Shown here: one piece after another, positions 1 to 8,961 of the stretch
Layout: each line of letters starts with the position of its first letter
How positions within the stretch are numbered: the stretch's first letter is position 1
Source: Saprospiraceae bacterium
Lineage (GTDB): Bacteria; Bacteroidota; Bacteroidia; Chitinophagales; Saprospiraceae
Direction: 5' to 3'
Length of the DNA stretch: 64,000 bases
Assembly (NCBI GenBank): GCA_021739645.1
Contig: JAIPBL010000007.1
Span: forward strand, 56,835 to 120,834
Made by a program: the position numbers and the translations under genes
The notes under the pieces: generated by a model
Databases searched by the model: none
Seen by the model: only the letters and a program-made list of their open reading frames with translations
What the model was told of the DNA's origin: nothing

Positions 1-3000
1 GCATTCCCCGAAAATCCCCGTACCAGTGCGTTGAAGGGTGGAACGGCGCAGCGTTCCAAATGCCAAAAACCTCCTCGCCCCATCGGTCGAATGCATTCAA
101 CTGCTTAACTTTCATCACACTGCGCCCGGGATAGAGCGTAAAGAAATCGTTTATCCCATCTCCATCCGGTGAAAAAGCTGTCGGAACATAAACATCCTCT
201 TCTTTTTCGACCACTAGCGCAACGACGTTTTCTGCCAGACATCCTTTTTCACTCACAGCTTGCACATTGTAATTTGTAGAATTTAACGGCATCGCCTCTG
301 GGTTCGGGCAATCGCTGCAACTCAATCCATCTGAGGGCAACCACTCAATACTGCTGACAGGTAATGTGGCCTGAACATCCAATCTAACCGATTCTCCAAG
401 TGCCAACGTTTGGCTTTCACTGGCATAAACCTCGAAAGGCGGCGGTTGGGGAAGATATACCTCCAGTTGAGCCATACACTCAATACTGTCCTTCACAACA
501 ATCTTGTGGTTTCCAGAAGCAAGTCCAACCATCTTTTCTTGAAAACTGAATTGCCCCCCGTCACCAGAAACCAGATATGGTTCAATTCCACCAGAGAGGT
601 TCAGGTGAATCTCGCCGTTTTCTTCGCCGAAACAACGGGGTTCTTCTAAAACAGGTCCTATTTGAGGAATAGATACGAATAGAAGATGGCTCGCTTCCGC
701 ACTACATCCCTTTGCATCAGAAACAGTGATGCCATAATTCCCAGTTTCATTCACTGAAATACTGGCAGTTCGTTCTTCGTTCGACCATTGATAGGCATGG
801 TAATTACCAGTACGGAGTACCGTTGTTTCACCCGAACAGATTGTTGCAGAGCCAGCAATTACGACCTCCAAGCGGCTTGCTACCTCTACATTGCAGACGG
901 TAAAACTGTCACAACCATATACCGTTTGACCTGATAGCACAATCACCGTGTCATTGAAAACCCGTTGCCCAGCATACTCCTCTCCCCAGCAACGGAATGT
1001 ATCAATGGTTTCATGGACGATTGGCCAGACCGTCAAATGTGTTCGCACAATGCTGTCGCAGCCAGTAGCGGAACTGGTCAGCGTGTCCACCAACAGGGTG
1101 TTCTGTTGGTAAAAAACGCCGCCGAACGCCTCCCCTTCACAGATTTCAGCAAAAATATCAGTGGTTTGAATGGGAAAAACCTGCAACTGCAAAGTCACCA
1201 AGCTATCGCAACCCTGCCAAGTTTGGTAGGTTTGAACGTACTGGCCAGCAGCTGATAGCATCGCATTTCCGAAGGGAAAAAGCTCGCCTTCGCAAATTTG
1301 AGCAGACAAATTGGTGCTGGCCAGGGATAAAACTTCGAGCGCCAGCGTCACAATGCTATCGCAGCCGTTCATGGCCGTGAGGTTTTCTTCGTAAATACCA
1401 GCCGCCATAAGTTGGGCATTACCGAAGGTAAAAGAGTCCCCTTCACAGATTTGAGCCGTGAGGTTGGTCGTCAACTGCGGCAAAACTTCCAGGTTCAACA
1501 CCACCAAACTGTCACAACCAGCCGTTGTTTGGAGCAATTGCTGATATTGACCAGGCGTTGTAAGTTGCTGATTTCCAAACAAATAGACGCTTCCTTGGCA
1601 AATACTGGCGAAAAACTGAGTAGTGGTCACTGGCAGCATGGACAATTCCAAGATTACCGTGCTATCACACCCAGATGCCCCAGTCAGGTCCTGCTGGTAA
1701 ATGCCCGCCGAAGTAAGTTGGTCATTTCCGAAGGTAAAAATGCTACCCTCGCATATTTCCTCTGTAAGGTGGGTAATTGTTTGCGAAGCAATATTCAGCG
1801 TTAGCAGCACCAAACTGTCGCAACCACTCGCAGTTTGGAAAGTCTGTTCATAAACACCCGCTGTGTTCAATTGCTGTGTCCCAAATAGGTAGCTACTACC
1901 CTGGCAAATCTCTACGGTCATTTGGGATGAAATCATGGGTTGAATCGTCAATTCCAACGTCACCAAACTATCACAACCGTTGGCCGTTTGCAATGTCATT
2001 TGATAGATACCGGGCAATTCAAGTTGCTGATTATCAAACCAATGGCTGCTGCCTTCGCATATTTTTGCCACTAAATTTGTAGTCAGTTCTGGTAAAACTA
2101 GGAGGTGCAACACGGTGGTGCTATCGCAGCCATGAGCGGTAATGCTGATTGACTCATAGTCACCTCCAACTGTCCGGATCTGCCCACCAAAATTTATAGA
2201 GCCGCCCTCACAAATTTGCTCAAAAAGCTCCACCGTCACTTTCGGGTGGACGACAAGGTGCAGCGAAACGATGCTGTCGCAACCAAGGCTGTTCGTGAAG
2301 GTCATCTGGTAATCGCCGGTGTTGGTGAGTGACTGATTTCCGAAGGCAAACTCCTCCCCTTCGCAAATCTCAGCTTGCAGGCTGCTCGCACTGATTGGAA
2401 AAACCGACAAATCAAGCGTAAGCAGGCTGTCGCAACCATTGGAAGCAGTCAGCGGTATTTGGTAGCTGCCCGGTAGGGAATACCAGTTTCCCGCAAGTAA
2501 AAGACTCCCTCCCTGGCATAGTGTTGCTTGCATAAATCCTTGATAAACAGGCATTTCAATGGTCAAGGCATTGGAAACGGCACGGCAAAACGGCTCCGAA
2601 AGGTTGGCTTGCGCCCCCGCCATCAGCAGCCGAAATTGCTGACCTGCTTGGGCGTTTTGGGTATTGAGCGTTGGCGCATTTGCACCGGGGATATTGCTCC
2701 AATTTATGCCACCATCAAAGCTGGTTTGCCATTGGTAAAAAGCATTTTGCCATGGATTCCCCTCAAAAGTCGGCTGAAGGTTCAAGCTGCCGCCACAGTT
2801 GGTTTCCACAGCGGGCAGCGTGATTTTGGGGCCACAAAAACGCAAGGAGATATTGTCCAAAGCAAGGTCGTTGCCGAAACCTCCGAGGGCGTTGTTGCGG
2901 AGCGAAAAAGTGAACTGAGAAACGCCGGACGGTGGCGTGAAAGCAAACTCATAGGTCTGCCACTGCATCGTCATCGGGATGTCGCCAGTGGAGAAAACCA

Positions 3001-3475
3001 CATTACCATCCATCAAAAAATCCACATTCGGCAGAATAGCGTCGGGGAATTGGGGTAGAAAAAGATTGATGATGTCGGCTGAAAAAATGTACGGGGTGTT
3101 TTCGCAAACGTTGACCGTCCGCTCATAAAATATTCCGGGCGTGTAATCAGCATTGACGACCATCATGTAGCCGTTTGGGTCGGGGCTGTTGTCGCCAATG
3201 TCGAGCCAGAAAAGCTCGGCGAACCATGTCCAGCCGTCAGTGCTGTTTGTGACACAATAGGCGCCGTCCACAGGCGGTGGAGTTTGGGTGTACCAATAAC
3301 CGGGAGCAATTCCCGGGTCATACGGCAGCACATTTTCAGTCCCGCTTCCTAGCGTCCCATCAGGGAACACGTTGGGGCCAAGTGCTCCGGGGCATTGAGC
3401 AATCGCAGGGATGGAGAGCCACAGCAGGCTCCAACAACTGAGCACCAAGCGTACTGTTTTCGGGTCGTAACTCAT
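1..3475 (-). CDS. Giant T9SS type B sorting-domain surface protein with tandem repeats (3' end beyond window)
   Basis: A secreted, surface-attached protein, probably an adhesin; 1158 residues are visible and the C-terminus lies beyond the left edge. The first ATG is preceded in frame by a stop, and residues 1-26 form a signal peptide ending in AIA before a Gln. Residues about 27-215 look like a jelly-roll carbohydrate-binding module (ending in LALDNISL). Residues 215-310 resemble an Ig-like domain. Residues about 310-880 are eleven tandem repeats with ICEG and GCDS landmarks. A SprB-type repeat (about 943-1015) and another Ig-like stretch follow. From about residue 1093 the VPTAFSPDGDGIND signature marks the gliding-motility C-terminal (type B) T9SS signal. 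The domain identities are family knowledge; the adhesin role is inferred. The next gene, on the same strand, is also a T9SS cargo. Confidence 0.9.
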   Translation of the reverse strand, partial: MSYDPKTVRLVLSCWSLLWLSIPAIAQCPGALGPNVFPDGTLGSGTENVLPYDPGIAPGYWYTQTPPPVDGAYCVTNSTDGWTWFAELFWLDIGDNSPDPNGYMMVVNADYTPGIFYERTVNVCENTPYIFSADIINLFLPQFPDAILPNVDFLMDGNVVFSTGDIPMTMQWQTYEFAFTPPSGVSQFTFSLRNNALGGFGNDLALDNISLRFCGPKITLPAVETNCGGSLNLQPTFEGNPWQNAFYQWQTSFDGGINWSNIPGANAPTLNTQNAQAGQQFRLLMAGAQANLSEPFCRAVSNALTIEMPVYQGFMQATLCQGGSLLLAGNWYSLPGSYQIPLTASNGCDSLLTLDLSVFPISASSLQAEICEGEEFAFGNQSLTNTGDYQMTFTNSLGCDSIVSLHLVVHPKVTVELFEQICEGGSINFGGQIRTVGGDYESISITAHGCDSTTVLHLLVLPELTTNLVAKICEGSSHWFDNQQLELPGIYQMTLQTANGCDSLVTLELTIQPMISSQMTVEICQGSSYLFGTQQLNTAGVYEQTFQTASGCDSLVLLTLNIASQTITHLTEEICEGSIFTFGNDQLTSAGIYQQDLTGASGCDSTVILELSMLPVTTTQFFASICQGSVYLFGNQQLTTPGQYQQLLQTTAGCDSLVVLNLEVLPQLTTNLTAQICEGDSFTFGNAQLMAAGIYEENLTAMNGCDSIVTLALEVLSLASTNLSAQICEGELFPFGNAMLSAAGQYVQTYQTWQGCDSLVTLQLQVFPIQTTDIFAEICEGEAFGGVFYQQNTLLVDTLTSSATGCDSIVRTHLTVWPIVHETIDTFRCWGEEYAGQRVFNDTVIVLSGQTVYGCDSFTVCNVEVASRLEVVIAGSATICSGETTVLRTGNYHAYQWSNEERTASISVNETGNYGITVSDAKGCSAEASHLLFVSIPQIGPVLEEPRCFGEENGEIHLNLSGGIEPYLVSGDGGQFSFQEKMVGLASGNHKIVVKDSIECMAQLEVYLPQPPPFEVYASESQTLALGESVRLDVQATLPVSSIEWLPSDGLSCSDCPNPEAMPLNSTNYNVQAVSEKGCLAENVVALVVEKEEDVYVPTAFSPDGDGINDFFTLYPGRSVMKVKQLNAFDRWGEEVFGIWNAAPFHPSTHWYGDFRGM
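880..2527 (-). repeat. Eleven tandem 153-bp coding repeats (51 residues each)
   Basis: The codons for the GCDS landmark recur near positions 2425, 2272, 2119, 1966, 1813, 1660, 1507, 1354, 1204, 1051 and 906. The spacing is almost always 153 bp, with 150 or less at the left end. Each unit runs (E/Q)ICEG, then FGNQQL, then GxYxxT, then GCDSLVxLxL. The two leftmost (C-terminal) units are the most diverged. Three diverged units of the same type also occur in the neighbouring gene, near 4010-4440. Confidence 0.9.
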
Positions 3476-3560
3476 CTCACTTAGATTTTAGCGTTCCGAC
3501 TTTTATTGTTGGTGCAAGCCTGGTAGGTAGTGCCTCTAACAAGACAAAAAGCAAACCAAG

Positions 3561-3578
3561 CTACACCAAAAGGGGTAG
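3561..3578. promoter_or_regulatory. Inverted repeat upstream of the large type B surface protein
   Basis: CTACACC and GGGGTAG flank a central AAAA, giving 7-bp arms with one mismatch, about 86 bp before the start codon at 3475. It sits in the only gap (3476-3705) between the two giant genes. I see no clear TAnnTTTG box here. It could be a regulator binding site, but this rests on shape only. Confidence 0.3.
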
Positions 3579-3705
3579 ATGAGTGATATGACCAATCCTG
3601 ATTTAACGGATAACGAGCGGGGGATGCCGTTGATGAGGGGAGATGAAACTATGTTTCTAAAATGTTTCGAAAGTTAGTAAATTCTAAATTATTGACATGA
3701 TTATT

Positions 3706-6700
3706 TCAGGTTTTTATCAATTTGAAAAACGAATTTCCTGTACTGGTTGACATTTTCAGCCAATAGACTCCGGCTGACAAACTCAAATTCTCCAAAGTGA
3801 TTTTGTGCTGACCTGCGCCCATTTTACCCCCAGAAACCAGGGTTTGCACCTGCCTCCCCATCGCATCGAACAAGCGAATATCCACCGCTGATGTCTCCGG
3901 CAATTCAAACTCCACCGTTAGTTGCTGAGAAAATGGATTTGGGAATGCCTTGACATTCAATGGATTAGAGGATAAATCTCTCGTTCCCGTGAGCACCGTC
4001 AAGTAGAGCGTAACCAAACTATCGCAACCATGGACAGTTTGGAGCGGAACTTCAAAAACACCGTTTTGGGTAAAAATCAAGCCACCTACCTCCACGAACT
4101 CACCCGGAGCGATGGTGTCGAAAAGCACGGTTGATTCGTTTGGAAATACGGTCAGGTTGGAGGTGGAAATAGAATCGCAGCCGATGGGCAGGTTGAAGGT
4201 TTCCACGAAAACGGTATCACTGAAAACCTGCACTCCATGAAAAACTTCCCCTTCGCAGCGGCTGTATTCGTCAACCGTTTCCAAATGGTCGGTTACCGCA
4301 ACATGGGCTACGATGGAACTATCGCAACTCAATGTCCAAGTGGGATAGATGATCGTCACCGTGGTGTCCGAAAAAATTTGGATGCCTTTATAAAATCCTC
4401 CTTGACAAACACTTACGTCAATTTCTGTTGTCGAATTCCCTTCAATATAAACCTGCCTTACGAGCGTGTCCACCCCAAATCCATTGCCCACGATGAAAGT
4501 TACCTCGTAAAAACCAGTTTGTGGGAAGCTGACTGTTGGGTAGCGAAGGTCGGTTTCGGCGGGTGTAGCACCAGGGAAAAACCAGTACCACGATTCCGGG
4601 TTTGAGTAGCTGTTGTCAAGAAACTGGACAACTGGCGCTGCACAATCTCCGTTGTGATTGAAACCGAAGACCGCTGTTGGCGCAGCCCCGATGGTTATCG
4701 TTTGTTCATAACTCGCTGTACCACAGTTGTTTGTGGCGGTCAGCGTCACCGTGTAAGTGCCATTTTGAAAAAAGACATAGCTTGGATTGGCCGCCATCTG
4801 GCAAATACCGTCGCCATAACACCACTCGAACTGCGTACCCGCAAGCCCCATCGGGTCAATGCTGAGGTTGACGAATTGCACGGTTGCGCCATTAACCACT
4901 GTCATAAAGTTCGCTGTGGCGGCAGGTTGAACGGTGATAAAATTGCTGTAGGTAGCCTCATGCTCTCCCGCTGCATTGCTGACTTTCAGTTTTACTTCGT
5001 AAACGCCAGCAGTGAAGTAGCTGATGGGAGGCGGGGTTTGGCCAATATGCGAGGCAGGTGTGCCCCCCACGAAAGCCCATTCCCAATTTGTCGGGTTTCC
5101 ACTGACCAAGCTGCTAAACTGCACAGTTTCATTGACACAAATTTCGTTGAAATCAGCTTCGAAAAAAGCCACGGGCGGCATGAGCGTATTGCTTTCCCGA
5201 AGAAAAATCGGCGCACCCGTCAGGGCGATGCTGTTGGGTGAAATGTTCGACACCTGCCCAGTCTGCGAATGGTTCCACAGCCTGCGTTGGAGCTGCCCGA
5301 TGCCCAAACTCGTTGGAAATGAATAAGTTGCGTTGGCATTTTCTGTCTGGTCAGACTCGGTTTTTGCCCAAAGCACGTACACGAACTTGCCCGATGCATC
5401 GCTGAACGACGCCCCACCAATATTGGTTGGCAGGTTCATCGCCTCGGTACGCTGCTGGTTGTAGTCTGTGCCAAAAAGCAAATCCGAGCAGGTTTTCAGG
5501 GCAATGCCTTCGTCGTTCACCGTTTGATTGTATGGCGTTACACCCTCCATTTTTTGGTACAATCCCATGACTTCAAAGGCATCATTTGCCAGCCAGATAT
5601 GTTGGCTCTCCGCCAATCGGAAAATGTTCAGCTGACGGATGTTGTCCCGAACGCTCTCTACCCAAGCTTTAATTATCCAGTTTCGCTGCGCCTCCGCCGA
5701 GCCGAGGTATCCGTAAAACGACTGCCTTGGCAGGTTCGCCTCACTGATAATCCATTCTTTTTCAGGCATTTGCGTTCCGTCGTAACCGTAGTTTGATAGC
5801 ACCTGCTGAAAGCTGGACTTCACCCTTGGAATCCCACTGACGGCTGCATCGCTGTGTCGCTCGTAGGCAAACTGCCCAGCACTCACATCGAAATACTGCG
5901 TACTGCCATCGAAGTGCGGGTAACTTTTGTAGCCAACCGCATCGAAATAAGCACCACCTTTTTGAGGATAAGGCGTTTGCACCGAGCCATCCAGTGGGTT
6001 GTCGGTGTTGCGGCAAACGGCGTCGAGGAACGATGGATAAGCAATGCCACTGATGGTCACGTAGGCATCTGGGTCAAGGAAACGGACAATTTCATAAGCG
6101 ATGCGGAGGCTTCTGACATAGTAGAAAATCGGCGCTTTCAGTTCATAATCGCACGGGTCGGGGTTGTTTTGCCACCAGTTGCCGGGTTCACCGGGCGGCA
6201 GCCATGCTTTGTCACCCGTCAGGTCGAAGTCGGGGGAATTGTAAATCTCCCAAAACCGGACATAGTCCTTGTAGGTGTTCACGGTGTTCCAAACATACAG
6301 TGCGAACGGGTTTGCATCGTTCACGGGTGTACCGTTTTCACCGTTATCCCAAATATTGAGGTACAAATCTTTGAACAATGCGCTCTGCAAATCAGGGCAA
6401 TAATGGTACGGGTCTCTGTTTTGCGAAGCAGGAAAAGCCAACAAAAAGCTGTTGTCACGCAGGTCGAGGTTATTGAAATGCTCAAATTCTGCGACACGGG
6501 TATCGTAGCCCAAATCGAGAAAAGCACTCTCACCTGTGTAAGTGCGTATCGCTTTTACCCCCGCCCCTTTCACACCTGATGCACCGGCTAGCGGGTTGCC
6601 TGCGGCAATGTCCCCGAGTTGTGGGCTGGTCCAGCCGGGCAAATAATCCCAAGAAGTGCCAGGCCGGAACTTTCCGGTGAAGCTGGGGATGCTGTCGTTG

Positions 6701-8814
6701 GCTGTGAAATCGAGCTGGGTCGTATTCGGTGACACGACACTAACCGGGTGCGAAATACTCACACTTCCACATTCATTGGTGGCCGTCAGGGTGACGTTGT
6801 AGTTACCACTCAGGAGGTAAACATGCGTCGGCACCGCATTCGTACTGGTTGTTCCATCCCCAAAATTCCAAGTAAAAGTGGTCAGGCCATAGCTAGTCTG
6901 GTTGTGAAAATAGACTATCGGGCCGGTTACTTCGGTGGTAAAAATTGGAGCAGGTTGCGCGGTCACGAACAGGGTTTGGCTTTGCTCCGCAATGATTTGT
7001 CCACCAGCATTTTTTGCCTGGAGCGACACTGTGTAGTTACCAGGGGTTGTCAGCGTCATCGAGGGGTTCTGGGTGTTAAAAGTCGTAGGAACGCCGCTTG
7101 GTGTCAATATTGTCCAAGCCCATTGCGAAGCACCCGAAACCTGCGATGTAAGTTGAAGTTGGAATGGGGCACAGGCACTGTAATTGTTGAGGGTAAATAT
7201 CCGTTGGTTTAAAAAAATGGGGGTTGCCGTGAGGGCGATATTTACCGAAGGTGAAGAAACTGCATCGTGTGAGATGCTGGCATCCCATTCACATTTCAGT
7301 AAGTTTGAAATATTTAAACTTGCTGGAAATGAGTAGGTTGCATTGACCACCTCGCTTAGGTCAGTGTGCGTTTTTGCCCAAAGGGTATAGGTGTAATTTT
7401 CGAATTCGTCCTTGAAAGCCCCGCCCCCCACCGTGGCTGGCAACTGCATTTGCGCTGTTCGTATCGGGTCAAATGTTTTACCAAAAAGGATGTCCGAGCC
7501 AGTTTTATGGGCCACGCCTTCATCGTTCAGCGTTTGGAAATAGCCTTGGTTGTAATCGAGTTTTTTGTAAAGCCCCATCAGGTCAAATTCGGAGTAGGCA
7601 TTTTCAAATTTGGTGTCCTCAGCGAGTTTGTACACCTGCATTTGCAAGATGTCGTTGGCCATGCAGGTCGTCATGGCTTTTATCATAAAATTCCGTTGCG
7701 CAATGGCTGAACCGATGTAGGTTTCTGAAGTTCCCGGTTCTGGAAATTGCTTTCTGGGAAGGTTCACTTCCGTGATAATCCAGAGTTTTTCGGGGTAGGT
7801 TTGGCTGTTGTAACCGTAGTCGTCGAGTACGGCTTGGTAGGCGTTTTTGGTTTTCAAAAGGGCCCCAGCAGCGGCGTCCGAGTGGCGGGAATACACCCAA
7901 TTTTGGATGCTGTCACTGTACTCCCGCAGGCCGCCGTCGAAGTGCGGGTAACTGTGGAAGCCCATCACGTCGAAGTAGGCACCACCCTTGAGCGGGTAAT
8001 CGGCAGTTACCGCACCGTTGACAGGATTATCGGAGTTTCTTAAAATAGCATCCAAAAATGACGGATAACCAGTACCGGAAACCACCACATAGGCATCTGG
8101 GTCAATGGTTTTAATGATTTCCCAGCTGATGCGCAGCAGGCGGACGTAGTTGAAAATCGGTGCCCGGAGCTTGTAGTCACAGGGATTTGGATTGTTGTCC
8201 CACCAAGAGCCGGGAGCACCGGGCGGAAGGAAGCCGAGGCCGCCAGTGTAATCAAAACCGGGTTCGTTCCAAATTTCCCAAAACCGCACGAAATCTTTGT
8301 ACATGCTGACGGTTTTGTAGAGATAGGCAGCGTAGTAATTAGAGTCGTTGTAAGGTGTGCCGTTGGCGCCGCCGTCCCATATTGGGCTATACATATTATC
8401 AAACAAGGTGGACTGAATGCCTTGGCAATACTGGGTAGGGTCACGGTGCTCATCGGAAGGAAAGCCGACGATGACGGTGTGCTCACCCATGCCAAGTTCG
8501 GCGTATTTTTGAAAAGCTGGCAAATTGGCATCGTACCCAGCAACCTCAACAAAACTTTCGAATATGCCAGGTCGGAGGGACTTGACGCCAGCACCTAGAA
8601 CGTTTCCAGATGTCGGAGCAAGCCCTCCGGCAGCGAGTAAAGCGAGTTGTTCTTCAGAAAAAGAAGTGTATTGTCCAATGTTGGCGGCGGGGTGAAAACC
8701 GTAGGGATAGGGGCTTACCTGATTGTTGGCGGTGAAGTTCACCTGGGCTTGCAGGTTCATGCAAGTGAACGCCACAAAAAGGCATGACAAGGTCAAGGTG
8801 TTGATTTTGGACAT
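3706..8814 (-). CDS. T9SS type A cargo with duplicated glycoside-hydrolase-like modules and PKD domains
   Basis: A 1702-residue secreted protein, probably acting on a polysaccharide at the cell surface. The start at 8814 gives a good signal peptide (MSKINTLTLSCLFVAF, ending LQAQ); a promoter box at 8897-8904 lies downstream of the longer ORF start at 8910 and rules that start out. Residues about 25-530 are a clan GH-A-like TIM barrel with WNEP (Glu at about 182) and ITE (Glu 349). PKD/Ig-like sequence follows to about 697. A second copy of the hydrolase-like module spans 697-1200, where WNEP has become YNSP (Ser 860) but ISE (Glu 1025) is kept. Three PKD-like domains (1200-1460), three GCDS-type repeats and a type A sorting tail (KAFPNPF onward, last 85 residues) complete it. 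The exact GH family is not recognised. Confidence 0.88.
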   Translation of the reverse strand: MSKINTLTLSCLFVAFTCMNLQAQVNFTANNQVSPYPYGFHPAANIGQYTSFSEEQLALLAAGGLAPTSGNVLGAGVKSLRPGIFESFVEVAGYDANLPAFQKYAELGMGEHTVIVGFPSDEHRDPTQYCQGIQSTLFDNMYSPIWDGGANGTPYNDSNYYAAYLYKTVSMYKDFVRFWEIWNEPGFDYTGGLGFLPPGAPGSWWDNNPNPCDYKLRAPIFNYVRLLRISWEIIKTIDPDAYVVVSGTGYPSFLDAILRNSDNPVNGAVTADYPLKGGAYFDVMGFHSYPHFDGGLREYSDSIQNWVYSRHSDAAAGALLKTKNAYQAVLDDYGYNSQTYPEKLWIITEVNLPRKQFPEPGTSETYIGSAIAQRNFMIKAMTTCMANDILQMQVYKLAEDTKFENAYSEFDLMGLYKKLDYNQGYFQTLNDEGVAHKTGSDILFGKTFDPIRTAQMQLPATVGGGAFKDEFENYTYTLWAKTHTDLSEVVNATYSFPASLNISNLLKCEWDASISHDAVSSPSVNIALTATPIFLNQRIFTLNNYSACAPFQLQLTSQVSGASQWAWTILTPSGVPTTFNTQNPSMTLTTPGNYTVSLQAKNAGGQIIAEQSQTLFVTAQPAPIFTTEVTGPIVYFHNQTSYGLTTFTWNFGDGTTSTNAVPTHVYLLSGNYNVTLTATNECGSVSISHPVSVVSPNTTQLDFTANDSIPSFTGKFRPGTSWDYLPGWTSPQLGDIAAGNPLAGASGVKGAGVKAIRTYTGESAFLDLGYDTRVAEFEHFNNLDLRDNSFLLAFPASQNRDPYHYCPDLQSALFKDLYLNIWDNGENGTPVNDANPFALYVWNTVNTYKDYVRFWEIYNSPDFDLTGDKAWLPPGEPGNWWQNNPDPCDYELKAPIFYYVRSLRIAYEIVRFLDPDAYVTISGIAYPSFLDAVCRNTDNPLDGSVQTPYPQKGGAYFDAVGYKSYPHFDGSTQYFDVSAGQFAYERHSDAAVSGIPRVKSSFQQVLSNYGYDGTQMPEKEWIISEANLPRQSFYGYLGSAEAQRNWIIKAWVESVRDNIRQLNIFRLAESQHIWLANDAFEVMGLYQKMEGVTPYNQTVNDEGIALKTCSDLLFGTDYNQQRTEAMNLPTNIGGASFSDASGKFVYVLWAKTESDQTENANATYSFPTSLGIGQLQRRLWNHSQTGQVSNISPNSIALTGAPIFLRESNTLMPPVAFFEADFNEICVNETVQFSSLVSGNPTNWEWAFVGGTPASHIGQTPPPISYFTAGVYEVKLKVSNAAGEHEATYSNFITVQPAATANFMTVVNGATVQFVNLSIDPMGLAGTQFEWCYGDGICQMAANPSYVFFQNGTYTVTLTATNNCGTASYEQTITIGAAPTAVFGFNHNGDCAAPVVQFLDNSYSNPESWYWFFPGATPAETDLRYPTVSFPQTGFYEVTFIVGNGFGVDTLVRQVYIEGNSTTEIDVSVCQGGFYKGIQIFSDTTVTIIYPTWTLSCDSSIVAHVAVTDHLETVDEYSRCEGEVFHGVQVFSDTVFVETFNLPIGCDSISTSNLTVFPNESTVLFDTIAPGEFVEVGGLIFTQNGVFEVPLQTVHGCDSLVTLYLTVLTGTRDLSSNPLNVKAFPNPFSQQLTVEFELPETSAVDIRLFDAMGRQVQTLVSGGKMGAGQHKITLENLSLSAGVYWLKMSTSTGNSFFKLIKT

Positions 8815-8896
8815 AAGTGTTTGTTCCTTTTGATTACCTAATACGGGGGTAGGGAAACATTTAATTGAGAAGTAAGCGAAACGCTGAGGGAGAAAA

Positions 8897-8904
8897 CAAA
8901 GATA
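8897..8904 (-). promoter_or_regulatory. -7 promoter element (TATCTTTG) of the hydrolase-like T9SS gene
   Basis: Read on the minus strand this is TATCTTTG, an exact match to the Bacteroidota TAnnTTTG element, about 80 bp before the chosen start at 8814. Transcription would begin near 8890, downstream of the longer ORF start, so the box decides the start. Confidence 0.6.
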
Positions 8905-8961
8905 TAGCAATTATTTTGTAGAAAAAAATCAAAACCAGCAGAGATTTTGGCGCAAACAAGT

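Noticed and set aside
4237..8594. Many ORFs of 60-241 residues on both strands within the large T9SS gene
   Set aside because: All lie inside one 1702-residue coding frame with clear domains; they are shadows of its codon use.
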